Of a stretch of DNA of 47,064 bases, positions 32,487 through 41,244 are shown one piece after another (positions within the stretch are counted from its first letter, which is position 1; every line of letters starts with the position of its first letter). The DNA is from Microcaldota archaeon (GTDB lineage: Archaea; Micrarchaeota; Micrarchaeia; Anstonellales; Anstonellaceae). The notes under the pieces were generated by a model. That model made no database searches. It was not told the origin of the DNA and was given only the letters and a program-made list of their open reading frames with translations. Both the position numbers and the translations under genes were made by a program. The stretch spans positions 1-47,064 of the forward strand of contig JAGVWK010000020.1 of assembly GCA_018304295.1 (NCBI GenBank). Reading direction: 5' to 3'.

Positions 32487-33740
32487 ATGAGAAAAAAACT
32501 GGAAGCGATTTTCTTTTTCCTTGCGCCGCAGCAACAATTCCTCACGCTTAATGCGATTTCAATAATAGGCAGCATAGCCGCCATGGGGCTGGCATACATA
32601 TACCAGCTCATTGCCGCGCGGGCGCTTTCCCTTGCGGATTACGGCTCCCTTGGCGTGCTTCTAGGCATCTGGGCAATACTCACAATCCCGCTTGGCTCAA
32701 TTACCGCAGTGCTTGCGCGCGAAATGGCAAAACGCTCCTCAAGCCCCCAAGAAGCGAATTTCATATTCAAAAAGTATGCATATGGCGGCGGAATGCCTTC
32801 CATTGCGCTCTCGCTTGCATGCGCGCTGCTGCTCTATTTGCTCAACCAGCCCCTTCTTGCGCTTTTGCTGCTTGGGCTGCCCGCCTCGTTCCTGATATCC
32901 ATAATAAGCGCGTGGCTGCAGGCAAAGGAAAAAATACTTGAGCTTTCCCTGATGCAGTGCTGCTCCCAGATTTTGCGCATACTTTCCCTGCTTTTTTTCC
33001 TTGCGCTTGGCTTGGGGCTTGCCGGCGCTGTAGGCTCTGTCCCAGCGTATATAACCATATTATTGCTCGTGCTTTTGCTCGTGTTTTATCCCCAGTTTCG
33101 CGATTCGTGCCCAACCCAAATACACCTGCGCGGCGAATTCATGCTTCTGGCTGCGCTGCTCCTGCTGCAAAACCTCCTTCTTTATCAGGATCTCTTTGCA
33201 GTAAAGTATTTCCTGCCTGCTGCGGAAGCAGGGCTATACAACGCAGCCGAGGTAACTGCAAAAATATTGGTGTTTTTTGCAGGCGCAATAGGCATAGTGC
33301 TTTACCCCAAAATAGCAAAGCTTGAAGGTGCACAGCTTGCAAGGGAGGGAAAGATGCTGCTTGCAATCAGCGGCGTGCTATTGCTGCCAGTGTTTTTTGG
33401 CTTTCTTGTTTTCGGGCAGCAGTTCATAACACTCTTTTACGGAGAAAAATTTGCCGCCGCAGTGGAGCCCTTCCGGCTGCTTAGCATAGCAATGCTTGTA
33501 ATGGGCTGGGCGCAGCTTCTCACGCTTTTCCTTATGGCGCGCAAGCGTGAGAAATCACTCCTGCTTTCCTATTCGCTGGCAGTTGTTTTGAACACGCTTG
33601 CGCTTTTTACGCTTGTGCCGCTGTACGGAATGGCAGGCGCAGCGCTGGGCATAATCATAACCTCTGGCGCGCTCCTGCTTGCGCTGCTGTGGCATGTGTT
33701 ACGACTTCCATCTATTCATGCTATGGAGCAATCTTTATAA
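32487..33740 (+). CDS. Polysaccharide flippase (Wzx/MATE-like)
   Basis: This 417-residue protein has about twelve membrane helices and the family start FLTLNAISIIGSIAAMGLAY with ARALSLADYGSLGVLLGIWA, typical of the polysaccharide biosynthesis flippase family. The middle contains YNAAEVTAKILVFFAGAIG and the later half FLVFGQQFITLFYGEKF. It probably flips the lipid-linked glycan to the outer face. I start at ATG 32487, 26 bases after the TATA region. Its stop codon lies inside the TATA box of the next operon. Confidence 0.87.
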   Translation: MRKKLEAIFFFLAPQQQFLTLNAISIIGSIAAMGLAYIYQLIAARALSLADYGSLGVLLGIWAILTIPLGSITAVLAREMAKRSSSPQEANFIFKKYAYGGGMPSIALSLACALLLYLLNQPLLALLLLGLPASFLISIISAWLQAKEKILELSLMQCCSQILRILSLLFFLALGLGLAGAVGSVPAYITILLLVLLLVFYPQFRDSCPTQIHLRGEFMLLAALLLLQNLLLYQDLFAVKYFLPAAEAGLYNAAEVTAKILVFFAGAIGIVLYPKIAKLEGAQLAREGKMLLAISGVLLLPVFFGFLVFGQQFITLFYGEKFAAAVEPFRLLSIAMLVMGWAQLLTLFLMARKREKSLLLSYSLAVVLNTLALFTLVPLYGMAGAALGIIITSGALLLALLWHVLRLPSIHAMEQSL

Positions 33741-33791
33741 ATATAAGCGGAAAAAACTTTATTGATTTTACTACAGCTTGGCGTTAGGAGG
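33733..33791 (+). promoter_or_regulatory. Promoter and ribosome-binding site of the surface-protein operon
   Basis: CTTTATAAATATA (33733-33745) is a strong TATA box that overlaps the stop codon of the flippase. GGAGG (33787-33791) lies six bases before the ATG at 33798. The leader is therefore about 30 bases. Confidence 0.65.
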
Positions 33792-33797
33792 GCTTTT

Positions 33798-35504
33798 ATG
33801 CAAAAATTCAATTTCGGCATTCTCTTTAAGAACAAACTTTTGCTCTCGTTAATTTTGGCGGTTGCAGTGGTTGCGGTATTATTCTACTCAACGCCCGCAT
33901 TGGCATTCCACGCAGGCAACTCCCCCGGCGTTTCATACACGCCCGGACAGGCAAACCTAACTGTAACAGTTGAAATAATCAAGGATCATCTTGAGGAAAT
34001 ATTGCTCAGCCCTGACAACATAACCGCCTCCTTGCTCTACACCACTGGCTTCATGACTGAACGGATTTCCGCAACTAACTGCACTTTTAGCACCCTTTCA
34101 TACACGAACATTTCCGGCGAAAACTATGGCTTTGATTTTTACGGATACGGATATGGCTTCTATGATGAAACCTTGCAAATACGCTCCAACCACAGCGGCT
34201 ACAATTATTACAGCGGCTATGATTATGGTTACGGTTATGGGAATGCATCCGGCACCTCCATTTACTGCACGTTCCACTTCAACTCAACCTACACGCTGAA
34301 CAAAATAGTGGTAGGCATCACAACCTATGTTAACGGCTACAACCTGCTCAATTCCTCAACATACTCTTCTGCAACCGCCACAAGCAACCTGATCTTCACG
34401 CAGATAATAGCATTCCAGCAGGCAAACGGCACAGTGAACGGCACAACTTTCACTGCAAACGCAACAACCACAATAGCGTTCACAACGCAAGACGGCGATA
34501 CCCCGATGAAGGTGGTGATGGGAAACGCAACTGTAATGACAGTTCCAAACAACTCCTTCACGCCGGGCATAATCACAATAGGAGTGGTTCCGCCTGCCAA
34601 CACGCCTGCAGACCTTAACACCTCAAGAACAATGGGCCCTGTGCTTGAGCTTGGCCCTTCAGGTGCAACGTTCTCCCCTGCAATAAATATCTCCTTTAAC
34701 ATGAGCGTGGTGAAGAACGAGTCCGGACAAACGATTGCGCAATTATATGCGCTTTACACTTCAGGCTACCTGAAAATAAGGAAAGTGAACTCATCCGGGA
34801 CTTACGACCTTAGCACCACATGGGTAGGCGGCACAGGCGAATCATGCGCTGACTGCCTGCTAGTAACGCAAGTTACCAGCTTCTCTAATTTTGCCACCTA
34901 TGACTCCACGCCTGCTTCCAGCTCCAGCTCAACTTCCAGCTCATCCTCAAACGGAGGCAGTTCAATAACCCCTTCATCTTTTGCGCCTGCCAATGAAACA
35001 GGAACCGATACAGAAACCCAAACTCCGGCACCAACTCCGGCACCCACCACTGGGAAACCAATAGCGGTGCTTTCAGCCCCATCAAGCATAACCGTTGGAG
35101 ATAGTGTTGTTCTCACTCTCACTGACCTATACGGGGCACCAATAAGCGGCGCAACAATTGTTGTAACGGATCCATTCGGCAACAGCCTTGAATACATCAC
35201 GGATGCAACCGGCAAGGCGGGCTTCACTGCAACAGCAGAAGGCACCTACACCTATTCTGTAAACGGCATGGATCTTGCAAACCCGCCTTCCACAGTGTCC
35301 GCTGCAAAGGAATCCGCAGCGCCGTCACCCACTCAATATGAGCCACAGGCACCTTCCTCAACAACAGAAGAAGCGCTTTCAGCAGGCTGGGGAGCGCTCT
35401 TCCTCGTAGGCGCAGGCTTGCTTGTGGTCGCAGTTCTTGGAGGCGCAGCTTACCTGCTACTCTCCAAGAAGGGCAGATTATCTACTTTTTGGAAGGTGAT
35501 CTAA
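33798..35504 (+). CDS. Secreted surface protein with Tyr/Gly-rich segment, Ig-like domain and C-terminal anchor
   Basis: This 568-residue protein has a signal segment (about 11-38), then a Thr/Asn-rich part with many N-x-S/T sites. Residues around 110-155 carry a Tyr/Gly-rich stretch (YGYGYGFY, GYDYGYGYG). A Ser-rich linker and a Pro/Thr linker precede an Ig-like domain of about 70 residues (VLTLTDLYGAPISGATIVV). The C-terminus is a membrane helix, AGLLVVAVLGGAAYLLLSKK, with a basic stop. The Ig-like domain and anchor recur in the protein at 38926. Its stop overlaps the next start (TAATG). It is probably a glycosylated cell-surface protein; no enzymatic domain is seen. Confidence 0.75.
   Translation: MQKFNFGILFKNKLLLSLILAVAVVAVLFYSTPALAFHAGNSPGVSYTPGQANLTVTVEIIKDHLEEILLSPDNITASLLYTTGFMTERISATNCTFSTLSYTNISGENYGFDFYGYGYGFYDETLQIRSNHSGYNYYSGYDYGYGYGNASGTSIYCTFHFNSTYTLNKIVVGITTYVNGYNLLNSSTYSSATATSNLIFTQIIAFQQANGTVNGTTFTANATTTIAFTTQDGDTPMKVVMGNATVMTVPNNSFTPGIITIGVVPPANTPADLNTSRTMGPVLELGPSGATFSPAINISFNMSVVKNESGQTIAQLYALYTSGYLKIRKVNSSGTYDLSTTWVGGTGESCADCLLVTQVTSFSNFATYDSTPASSSSSTSSSSSNGGSSITPSSFAPANETGTDTETQTPAPTPAPTTGKPIAVLSAPSSITVGDSVVLTLTDLYGAPISGATIVVTDPFGNSLEYITDATGKAGFTATAEGTYTYSVNGMDLANPPSTVSAAKESAAPSPTQYEPQAPSSTTEEALSAGWGALFLVGAGLLVVAVLGGAAYLLLSKKGRLSTFWKVI
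35378..35476 (+). repeat. Anchor-coding DNA, copy 1 (99 bases identical to 40926-41024)
   Basis: This segment encodes the end of the first surface protein (SAGWGALFLVGAGLL and the membrane helix). It is base-for-base the same as 40926-41024 in the third gene, while flanking coding sequence has diverged. Such sharp identity suggests recent copying or gene conversion. Confidence 0.9.
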
Positions 35505-36553
35505 TGCGCGGTGTTAGTATATGCATAGTATTCCTGCTTGCTTTTGCTTCGCTTTCCTTTGCAGGGACTGACGGCAACATAAGCGGCACGGTATATTACA
35601 ACAACAGCGGCACGCTTATTGCGGTTGCAAGTGCAAACGTAACTCTTGACCCGCTCCCTGCGGAAGCGCCCAACATCACCTCCATTGCTGATGAAAACGG
35701 CAACTATTCCTTTTCCAATCTTAGTTATACCGATGCAGGCATCCAGTATTTTGTGAGCGCGCGCTACCAGGAGAATGCAAGCCAGGCCGTGTTCATAAAT
35801 CTCACAGACGCAACCCCCAACCAGGAACAAAACCTTGTTTTTAACCCTGTCCCTCCCGGCGACAGCGACAACGGCACCAACGGCTCAATAAGCGGCTACA
35901 TACTACTGGCGGGCAACCTCACTGCTGCAAACGTAACATTGCGCAACCAGACCACAATAATTGCAGTGAACATCACAGAGGACGGAGTTGGATTTTACAA
36001 TTTCAGCGGGCTTTACTACCCTGACATCTACAGCGTGCTTGTAGTGCCGCTTGCAAGCCCGGACGCAAACGCATCAATAGACAATTTGCAGCTGGACTCA
36101 GAAAATTACATTGTAGCCCAGAACATCTCAATAGGAGGGAACCAGGGCGGGCAATGCAGCAACTACTCAATAAGCGGATGGCTTCTCAACACAGAGGGCA
36201 ACCCCATAATGGACCAGCTTGGGGTTAATGCATACGGGGGAATGGGCGGCGGAAGCAGCAACCAGTCAGTGAACGGCTCATACACGCTTTCCTGCCTTGG
36301 AAATGGCACGTGGTATGTTGGCGCGGGCGGCCCAGGATACCAATGGGAGCAGGTGAACGTTACAATAACAGATACAAGCAACACCAGCATAAACATAACG
36401 CTCTACAACATGCAAGGCGGGCCGCAGGGTTGCGGTGGCACTGCTTCCATTTACGGCTACATCCGCGGCAACGCCTCTGGCGGGACTTTGGCGAGTTTTG
36501 CGGCGGCGGGACCCAGACTGACAACTCTGGATTTTACAACATTTCCGGCCTGA
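35504..36553 (+). CDS. Carboxypeptidase-regulatory-like repeat surface protein, N-terminal part before a frameshift
   Basis: The frame begins with a signal peptide (MRGVSICIVFLLAFASLSFA). Repeated beta-sandwich units of the CarboxypepD_reg/Cna-B kind follow, such as GNISGTVYYNN with DENGNYSFSNLSY, and GSISGYILLAGN. I use the ATG at 35504 because GGTGAT lies three bases before it; a TTG at 35489 is inside that site. The frame is lost near 36512, where the sequence GCGGCGGCGGGACCC lacks a base relative to the expected reading, and it ends in an unrelated tail. With the downstream part the protein would be about 1,136 residues. Confidence 0.72.
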   Translation: MRGVSICIVFLLAFASLSFAGTDGNISGTVYYNNSGTLIAVASANVTLDPLPAEAPNITSIADENGNYSFSNLSYTDAGIQYFVSARYQENASQAVFINLTDATPNQEQNLVFNPVPPGDSDNGTNGSISGYILLAGNLTAANVTLRNQTTIIAVNITEDGVGFYNFSGLYYPDIYSVLVVPLASPDANASIDNLQLDSENYIVAQNISIGGNQGGQCSNYSISGWLLNTEGNPIMDQLGVNAYGGMGGGSSNQSVNGSYTLSCLGNGTWYVGAGGPGYQWEQVNVTITDTSNTSINITLYNMQGGPQGCGGTASIYGYIRGNASGGTLASFAAAGPRLTTLDFTTFPA

Positions 36554-38913
36554 GCGCAGGAATCTTCATGCTCAACGTCATGCCTGCGCAGGACAGCGGC
36601 TACCCTGAAGCCAATCTTGGCCCAGATGACTGGATAACGCTTGCGGAAAACGATTCCCAATGGGAAAAGAATTTCACGCTGCAGCGAAGCGGCTTTGTGT
36701 ACGGGTGCGTGCTTGGCAACAACACAACAGCGCTTGTTCCTTTGCAGGGCGCTTCAGCAAATATTTTTGAGCCGACCCCGGGCGGCGCATGGGGCTGGGG
36801 GCAAACAGGCGAGAACGGATGCTTCAATGTTTCAATCTCTCCGGGAACCGGATACATGATAAACATCAATTCGCCGTACAACTCTGGCTATTCAAATTAC
36901 ATGCAGAACACGCAGAATGGCGGAGACGGCATAGACGTGGTTTCAGGCGCAACAACCATGTTTGGCAACGTAACATTGCGCCTTGGCGCAAGGATACGCG
37001 GGTACGTTACGAATGCAAACGGCACGGGCCTGCAATGGATTTCAGTGAATGCGCACCCGCGCATGATGGGCCCGGGCGAGGGAAACGGCGGCGGCAACGA
37101 CTGGGGCTTTGCCAACACAAACGAGCAGGGCTATTTTGAAATATCCGGCCTCACGGAGAACAACTCCTATGACCTTGAGGCTTTCCCTGACCCCAACTCC
37201 GACTATTCAACCGGCAGCGCGCAAGCAGAGCTTACAAGCGCAATAACAGAAGTAAACATAACGCTCATCACCGGCAACCGCGTGTTCGGCACAGTAACGT
37301 GCGACGGCAGCGCAATCCCCTACGTGCCTGTAAACGTTTTCTCTTCAGAAGGCATGGGCAACGGGCCAATGATGGGCGCAATGGAATCAGGCAGGTTTGC
37401 ATTCTCAATGACTGACAACAACGGCGAATACAGCGCAAGGGGCCTGCTTGCGGGCAACTACTCAATGCGCGTGGAAACCCCGTGGAACCAGGAAATAGAT
37501 TGTTCCAATGCCTTTGAGAGCATAGAAGTTACGGGCGCATTGGAGCACAACGTATCAATGCCGCTGGCATCCATCCTGACAGGATACGTGCTTGACGCAT
37601 CGGACAACAGCACAATCCCATACGGGTTCGTGGACGCATTTGTCCCCTCGCAAGGGCAACCGGGCGAACAAATGATGGGGCCGTCCGCGTATGCAATGGT
37701 AAATGAAAGCGGCGGCTATACCCTGCACCTCACGCCCAACAACGCATCCTACATAGTGCACGTGCAGCCCCCATGGGGCACAACGTACGCAGGGCAGGAG
37801 GGCACAGTGCGCATCAATGCCTCAGGGCAGACAACAGCGCTTAACTTCAGCCTCACTTCAGGCGGCATAATATCTGGCAGGGTGCAAAACTCAAGCGGCA
37901 GCCCGGTGCAGTTCGCATTCGTGAACGCATTCTCGGAGAACGCGCACTCCTTTGGGTTTGCAAGCACCTCTTCCGACGGCACGTTCAGTGTGCGCGGCCT
38001 CTCCGCTGCAACCGACTTCAACCTGTTCATACAGCCCTCCTTCACCTCGAGCACCTACGCCACCGTGGTGCCCACCTTTGTTGAGAGCGTTACAGTGAGC
38101 GAAGGGCAGACAACAGACCTTGGCACAATTACCGCATCAGACGCCGACTCAAGCCTTTCACTCACAATAACGGACAACGGCATCGCGCTTGCCAACCTGA
38201 ACGTGCATGCATGGAAGCCCTTTACGCCCTTCTTCGGATACTGCAGCACAAACATAAGCGGCATGTGCGACATAAACGGGCTGCTATCGGGCAGCTACGA
38301 CGTTTTCATAGAGCCAAGCGGCACCCGCCCGCCAGTCTTCCGCAGCGTGAACGTGAGCGGCTCGGGCTCATACGTGTTTGACTACACATCCGACCTTGGC
38401 AGCCTCTACGACATAAACGGCACTGTGTCAAACGGCACTGACCCAATCCCGTATGCGGACGTGGGCATATTCAGCGAGAGCGCACACTTTGGCACGCACG
38501 CATTCGCGGATGCAAACGGCTTCTTCACGCTTTACGGGGTTCCCTCAGGCAACTACACGCTGAACGCGGACAGCTGGGGCTACTACCACTACATGGAACA
38601 GCTGGAAGTCGGCGCAAATGCAGTGCACAACATAACATTGGCATCGTTCAACGTTGCGGAGTCCTTCACAGTGGACGGCTATCTTGTCTCGCCCACAAGC
38701 TCCTCGGTTTCCACAAAGACCGTGGTCATTGTGGACGCGCAAAACGCATCCCTATTCAGCACTTTCAACGTGACGGATGCAAGCGGCTACTACACAATAG
38801 CAGGCGTGCCTGCCTCTACCTACATGATAAGCGCGGCAATGGGCAACCGAACCTATTCCTCAAACCAGACAAATGTGAGCGCAAGCACAACAATTAACAT
38901 TACTGTATCATAG
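36512..38913 (+). CDS. Carboxypeptidase-regulatory-like repeat surface protein, C-terminal part after a frameshift
   Basis: From about 36512 the frame reads GTQTDNSGFYNISGLSAGIF and carries about ten more beta-sandwich repeats, each with a G-x-V opening, a middle P-x-A or P-x-V strand and a D-x-x-G-x-F/Y turn. Examples are GYVTNANGTGLQWISVNA, GTVTCDGSAIPYVPVNVF and GRVQNSSGSPVQFAFVNAF. There are many N-x-S/T sites. Unlike its two neighbours it has no C-terminal membrane helix and ends TINITVS, so it may be held by partners or released. The frame is open back to 36310, but that stretch is a shadow. Translation as a separate gene is unlikely because no start site fits. Confidence 0.72.
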
Positions 38914-38925
38914 GAGGCGATTGAT

Positions 38926-41040
38926 ATGGCACACCAAACACACCAGCGGCTTGTCGGAATTGCACTGCTCTTTTTGTTTTTTGCAGCAATCTCATTCGCA
39001 TCCCCCGCAGCGAACGCAGGCACTGACCAGACAACAACTGTCGGGCAGAACATAAGCGCGAACGGCGCATCCTCCACGTGCTCCGGCTGCTCCATAACTT
39101 CCTATAACTGGAACTTCGGGGACAATGGGACGGCGAGCGGCGTTTCAGCAACGCACTCCTACTCGTCTGCAGGCAGCTACAGCGTAACCCTCACAATAGT
39201 CGCAAACAATTCCGAGATAAGCTCGGACACTTTTACTGCAACAGTGCAATCCGGAGATGCAACCCCGCCCGCAATAACCCACACCAACATAACCGACTGG
39301 ACGCAAAATACAGTGCTGTCTGTGAGCGCAACGATTACTGACAACGTGGGGGTTTCAAGCGCAACCCTTTATTACAAAAACTCAACGGATGGCGCAACCT
39401 TCTCGTCAACCTCAATGAGCTCAAACGGAAACACCTATTCGGGCACAATACCCTCAAGCGCAACAAACGGCACAAACATTTCCTATTACATAAGCGCGTC
39501 GGACGGCAGTTCAAACTCCATAAGCTACCCGGCAGGCGGTTCATCTTCGCCCCTTGTGGCGAACCTCTTGGAAACAGACATTGTCGCACCCATTACGACC
39601 TTTGTGAGCGTAGCCGGGGATTCCTCCTCGCCCTACTGGGTGACTTCGGGCGCCTCAAACAACGCGCAGGTGCTTGCAGTGGGCGAATCAGGCATGCTTT
39701 GCCGCATGGGGCCATCAAACACAAACTATTCCGGCATGACAGTGGGATACGTGGACTGCACAATAAGCGGCACAAGCGCAAACTGCACTGACAGCATAGT
39801 AGACGGAAACTACACCCGCTATGTTGCGTGCAAGGACTCAAGCGGCAACGAGCAGACAAACGCAAGCACGCTCACGGTTTCCTTCGGGGTTGACAGCACC
39901 GCGCCAGTTTCACTTTCCTCAATAACAGCCACTGAACTCTCAGGCAGGGTACGGATGCGCTGGACCCCTTCCACGGACAACACAAGCGGAGTTTCAGTCC
40001 ATAAAATCTACAGGAGCGCAAGCTGCGCCTCAAACTATTCCTCAATAGCGTCTGTGGGCTCAGCGGTTTCAGAATACAATGACACAACAGGCGCAAGCGG
40101 AATTGATTACTGCTATCGCATTTATGCGCAGGATGCAGCAGGAACCCTTGCATCCACCTCGCCCACAACGGCCGCAATAACATTTGGGGCACCAAGAATA
40201 ACTGCGCTTTCCATGTCACTCTCAAGCGGCACGCTCACCCTTTCCACAACCACATCTGAAAATGCAACCTGCCGCTATTCGGCATCCAACGCGGGCTTTT
40301 CCTCAATGTCAAGCGAATTCACAACCGGCCAAAACACAACTGCGCATAGCGTTGGCGTTTCAGGCACCTCAGGCAGCATAATATACTATGCAAGCTGCGC
40401 TGACACGCTTGGAAACGCAATGAGCACGGCAAACTCAACAAACTACATGTTTGCAAGCGCATCCACCACGACCGGCAGCACAGGCAACACAGGAGCCGGC
40501 GGCAATGTAGCGCAAGGCCAGCCAGCTCCTTCGGACAGTGAAACTCAAACAGAGCCCGCACAGCCAGCCCAGCCAGCCGAACCAAACGCACCTGCGCCTA
40601 GGGAAACACAGGCGAGCATTATAGCCCCCACAGCAGTTTCAGAGGGCGAAACAGTTACAATCACGCTCGTTGATGCTGTTGGCGCCCCAATAAGCGGCGC
40701 AAATGTCATTGTTACCGGCCCTGCAGGAAACAAGCTTGAGTACATCACGGACTCCAACGGCCAGTTCAGGTTCACTGCGCTTTCAGAGGGCACATACTCT
40801 TATGCTGTGGAAGGCGTGCAGCTCACTTCATCAGCGCAGACAAGCGCAACAAAAAGCCAGGCAGCAACACCAAGCGTTGTGGAGCAGGCTTCAGCCCCTG
40901 AAGGCGCGGCAACAGAAGGAGCGCCTTCAGCAGGCTGGGGAGCGCTCTTCCTCGTAGGCGCAGGCTTGCTTGTGGTCGCAGTTCTTGGAGGCGCAGCTTA
41001 CCTGCTACTCTCCAAGAAGGGCAGGCGCTCTTCCTCGTAG
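38926..41040 (+). CDS. PKD/FN3-like surface protein with C-terminal membrane anchor
   Basis: This 704-residue protein has a signal peptide (about 8-28) and a PKD domain (about 30-110, YNWNFGDNGTASG and THSYSSAGSYSVTL). Fibronectin-like domains follow, with TPPAITHTNITDW and SVHKIYRSASCASNYSS. Next come a Pro/Ala/Gln linker, an Ig-like domain (LVDAVGAPISGANVIV) and the anchor helix. GGAGG lies eight bases before the ATG. An 83-base tandem duplication inside the anchor region makes it end RRSSS at 41040; without it the tail would read KKGRKGL. It is probably an exported, glycosylated structural or adhesive protein. Confidence 0.75.
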   Translation: MAHQTHQRLVGIALLFLFFAAISFASPAANAGTDQTTTVGQNISANGASSTCSGCSITSYNWNFGDNGTASGVSATHSYSSAGSYSVTLTIVANNSEISSDTFTATVQSGDATPPAITHTNITDWTQNTVLSVSATITDNVGVSSATLYYKNSTDGATFSSTSMSSNGNTYSGTIPSSATNGTNISYYISASDGSSNSISYPAGGSSSPLVANLLETDIVAPITTFVSVAGDSSSPYWVTSGASNNAQVLAVGESGMLCRMGPSNTNYSGMTVGYVDCTISGTSANCTDSIVDGNYTRYVACKDSSGNEQTNASTLTVSFGVDSTAPVSLSSITATELSGRVRMRWTPSTDNTSGVSVHKIYRSASCASNYSSIASVGSAVSEYNDTTGASGIDYCYRIYAQDAAGTLASTSPTTAAITFGAPRITALSMSLSSGTLTLSTTTSENATCRYSASNAGFSSMSSEFTTGQNTTAHSVGVSGTSGSIIYYASCADTLGNAMSTANSTNYMFASASTTTGSTGNTGAGGNVAQGQPAPSDSETQTEPAQPAQPAEPNAPAPRETQASIIAPTAVSEGETVTITLVDAVGAPISGANVIVTGPAGNKLEYITDSNGQFRFTALSEGTYSYAVEGVQLTSSAQTSATKSQAATPSVVEQASAPEGAATEGAPSAGWGALFLVGAGLLVVAVLGGAAYLLLSKKGRRSSS
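40926..41024 (+). repeat. Anchor-coding DNA, copy 2 (99 bases identical to 35378-35476)
   Basis: The segment encodes SAGWGALFLVGAGLL and the membrane helix of the third surface protein and equals the copy at 35378-35476 base for base. Confidence 0.9.
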
Positions 41041-41107
41041 GCGCAGGCTTGCTTGTGGTCGCAGTTCTTGGAGGCGCAGCTTACCTGCTACTCTCCAAGA
41101 AGGGCAG
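40942..41107 (+). repeat. Perfect 83-base tandem duplication in the anchor
   Basis: Bases 40942-41024 are repeated exactly at 41025-41107. Because 83 is not a multiple of three, the second copy is read in another frame and gives a stop at 41040. The single-copy version would end KKGRKGL at 41120. Confidence 0.92.
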
Positions 41108-41138
41108 GAAAGGGCTCTGAACTTTTCCCCTTTGAATA

Positions 41139-41156
41139 TTTATTTTTTATTTTTTA
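41139..41156 (+). terminator. T-rich archaeal-type terminator
   Basis: TTTATTTTTTATTTTTT lies just after the surface-protein operon. Runs of T are enough to stop archaeal RNA polymerase. No stable hairpin precedes it. Confidence 0.5.
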
Positions 41157-41165
41157 AGGAGCTTA

Positions 41166-41195
41166 GCCGCAGGCTTGGCAGCCGCAGGCTTGGCT
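41166..41195. repeat. 15-base tandem repeat, two copies
   Basis: GCCGCAGGCTTGGCA is followed directly by GCCGCAGGCTTGGCT, differing only in the last base. It lies between the terminator and the next promoter. No function is evident. Confidence 0.75.
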
Positions 41196-41214
41196 TGCGC
41201 CCCTTTCTGGCTGC

Positions 41215-41226
41215 TATTTATATTTT
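41215..41226 (+). promoter_or_regulatory. TATA box for leaderless start at 41245
   Basis: TATTTATATTTT is centred 25 bases before the ATG at 41245, which lacks a ribosome-binding site. Confidence 0.6.
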
Positions 41227-41244
41227 CATGCCCAATCGCCTTGC

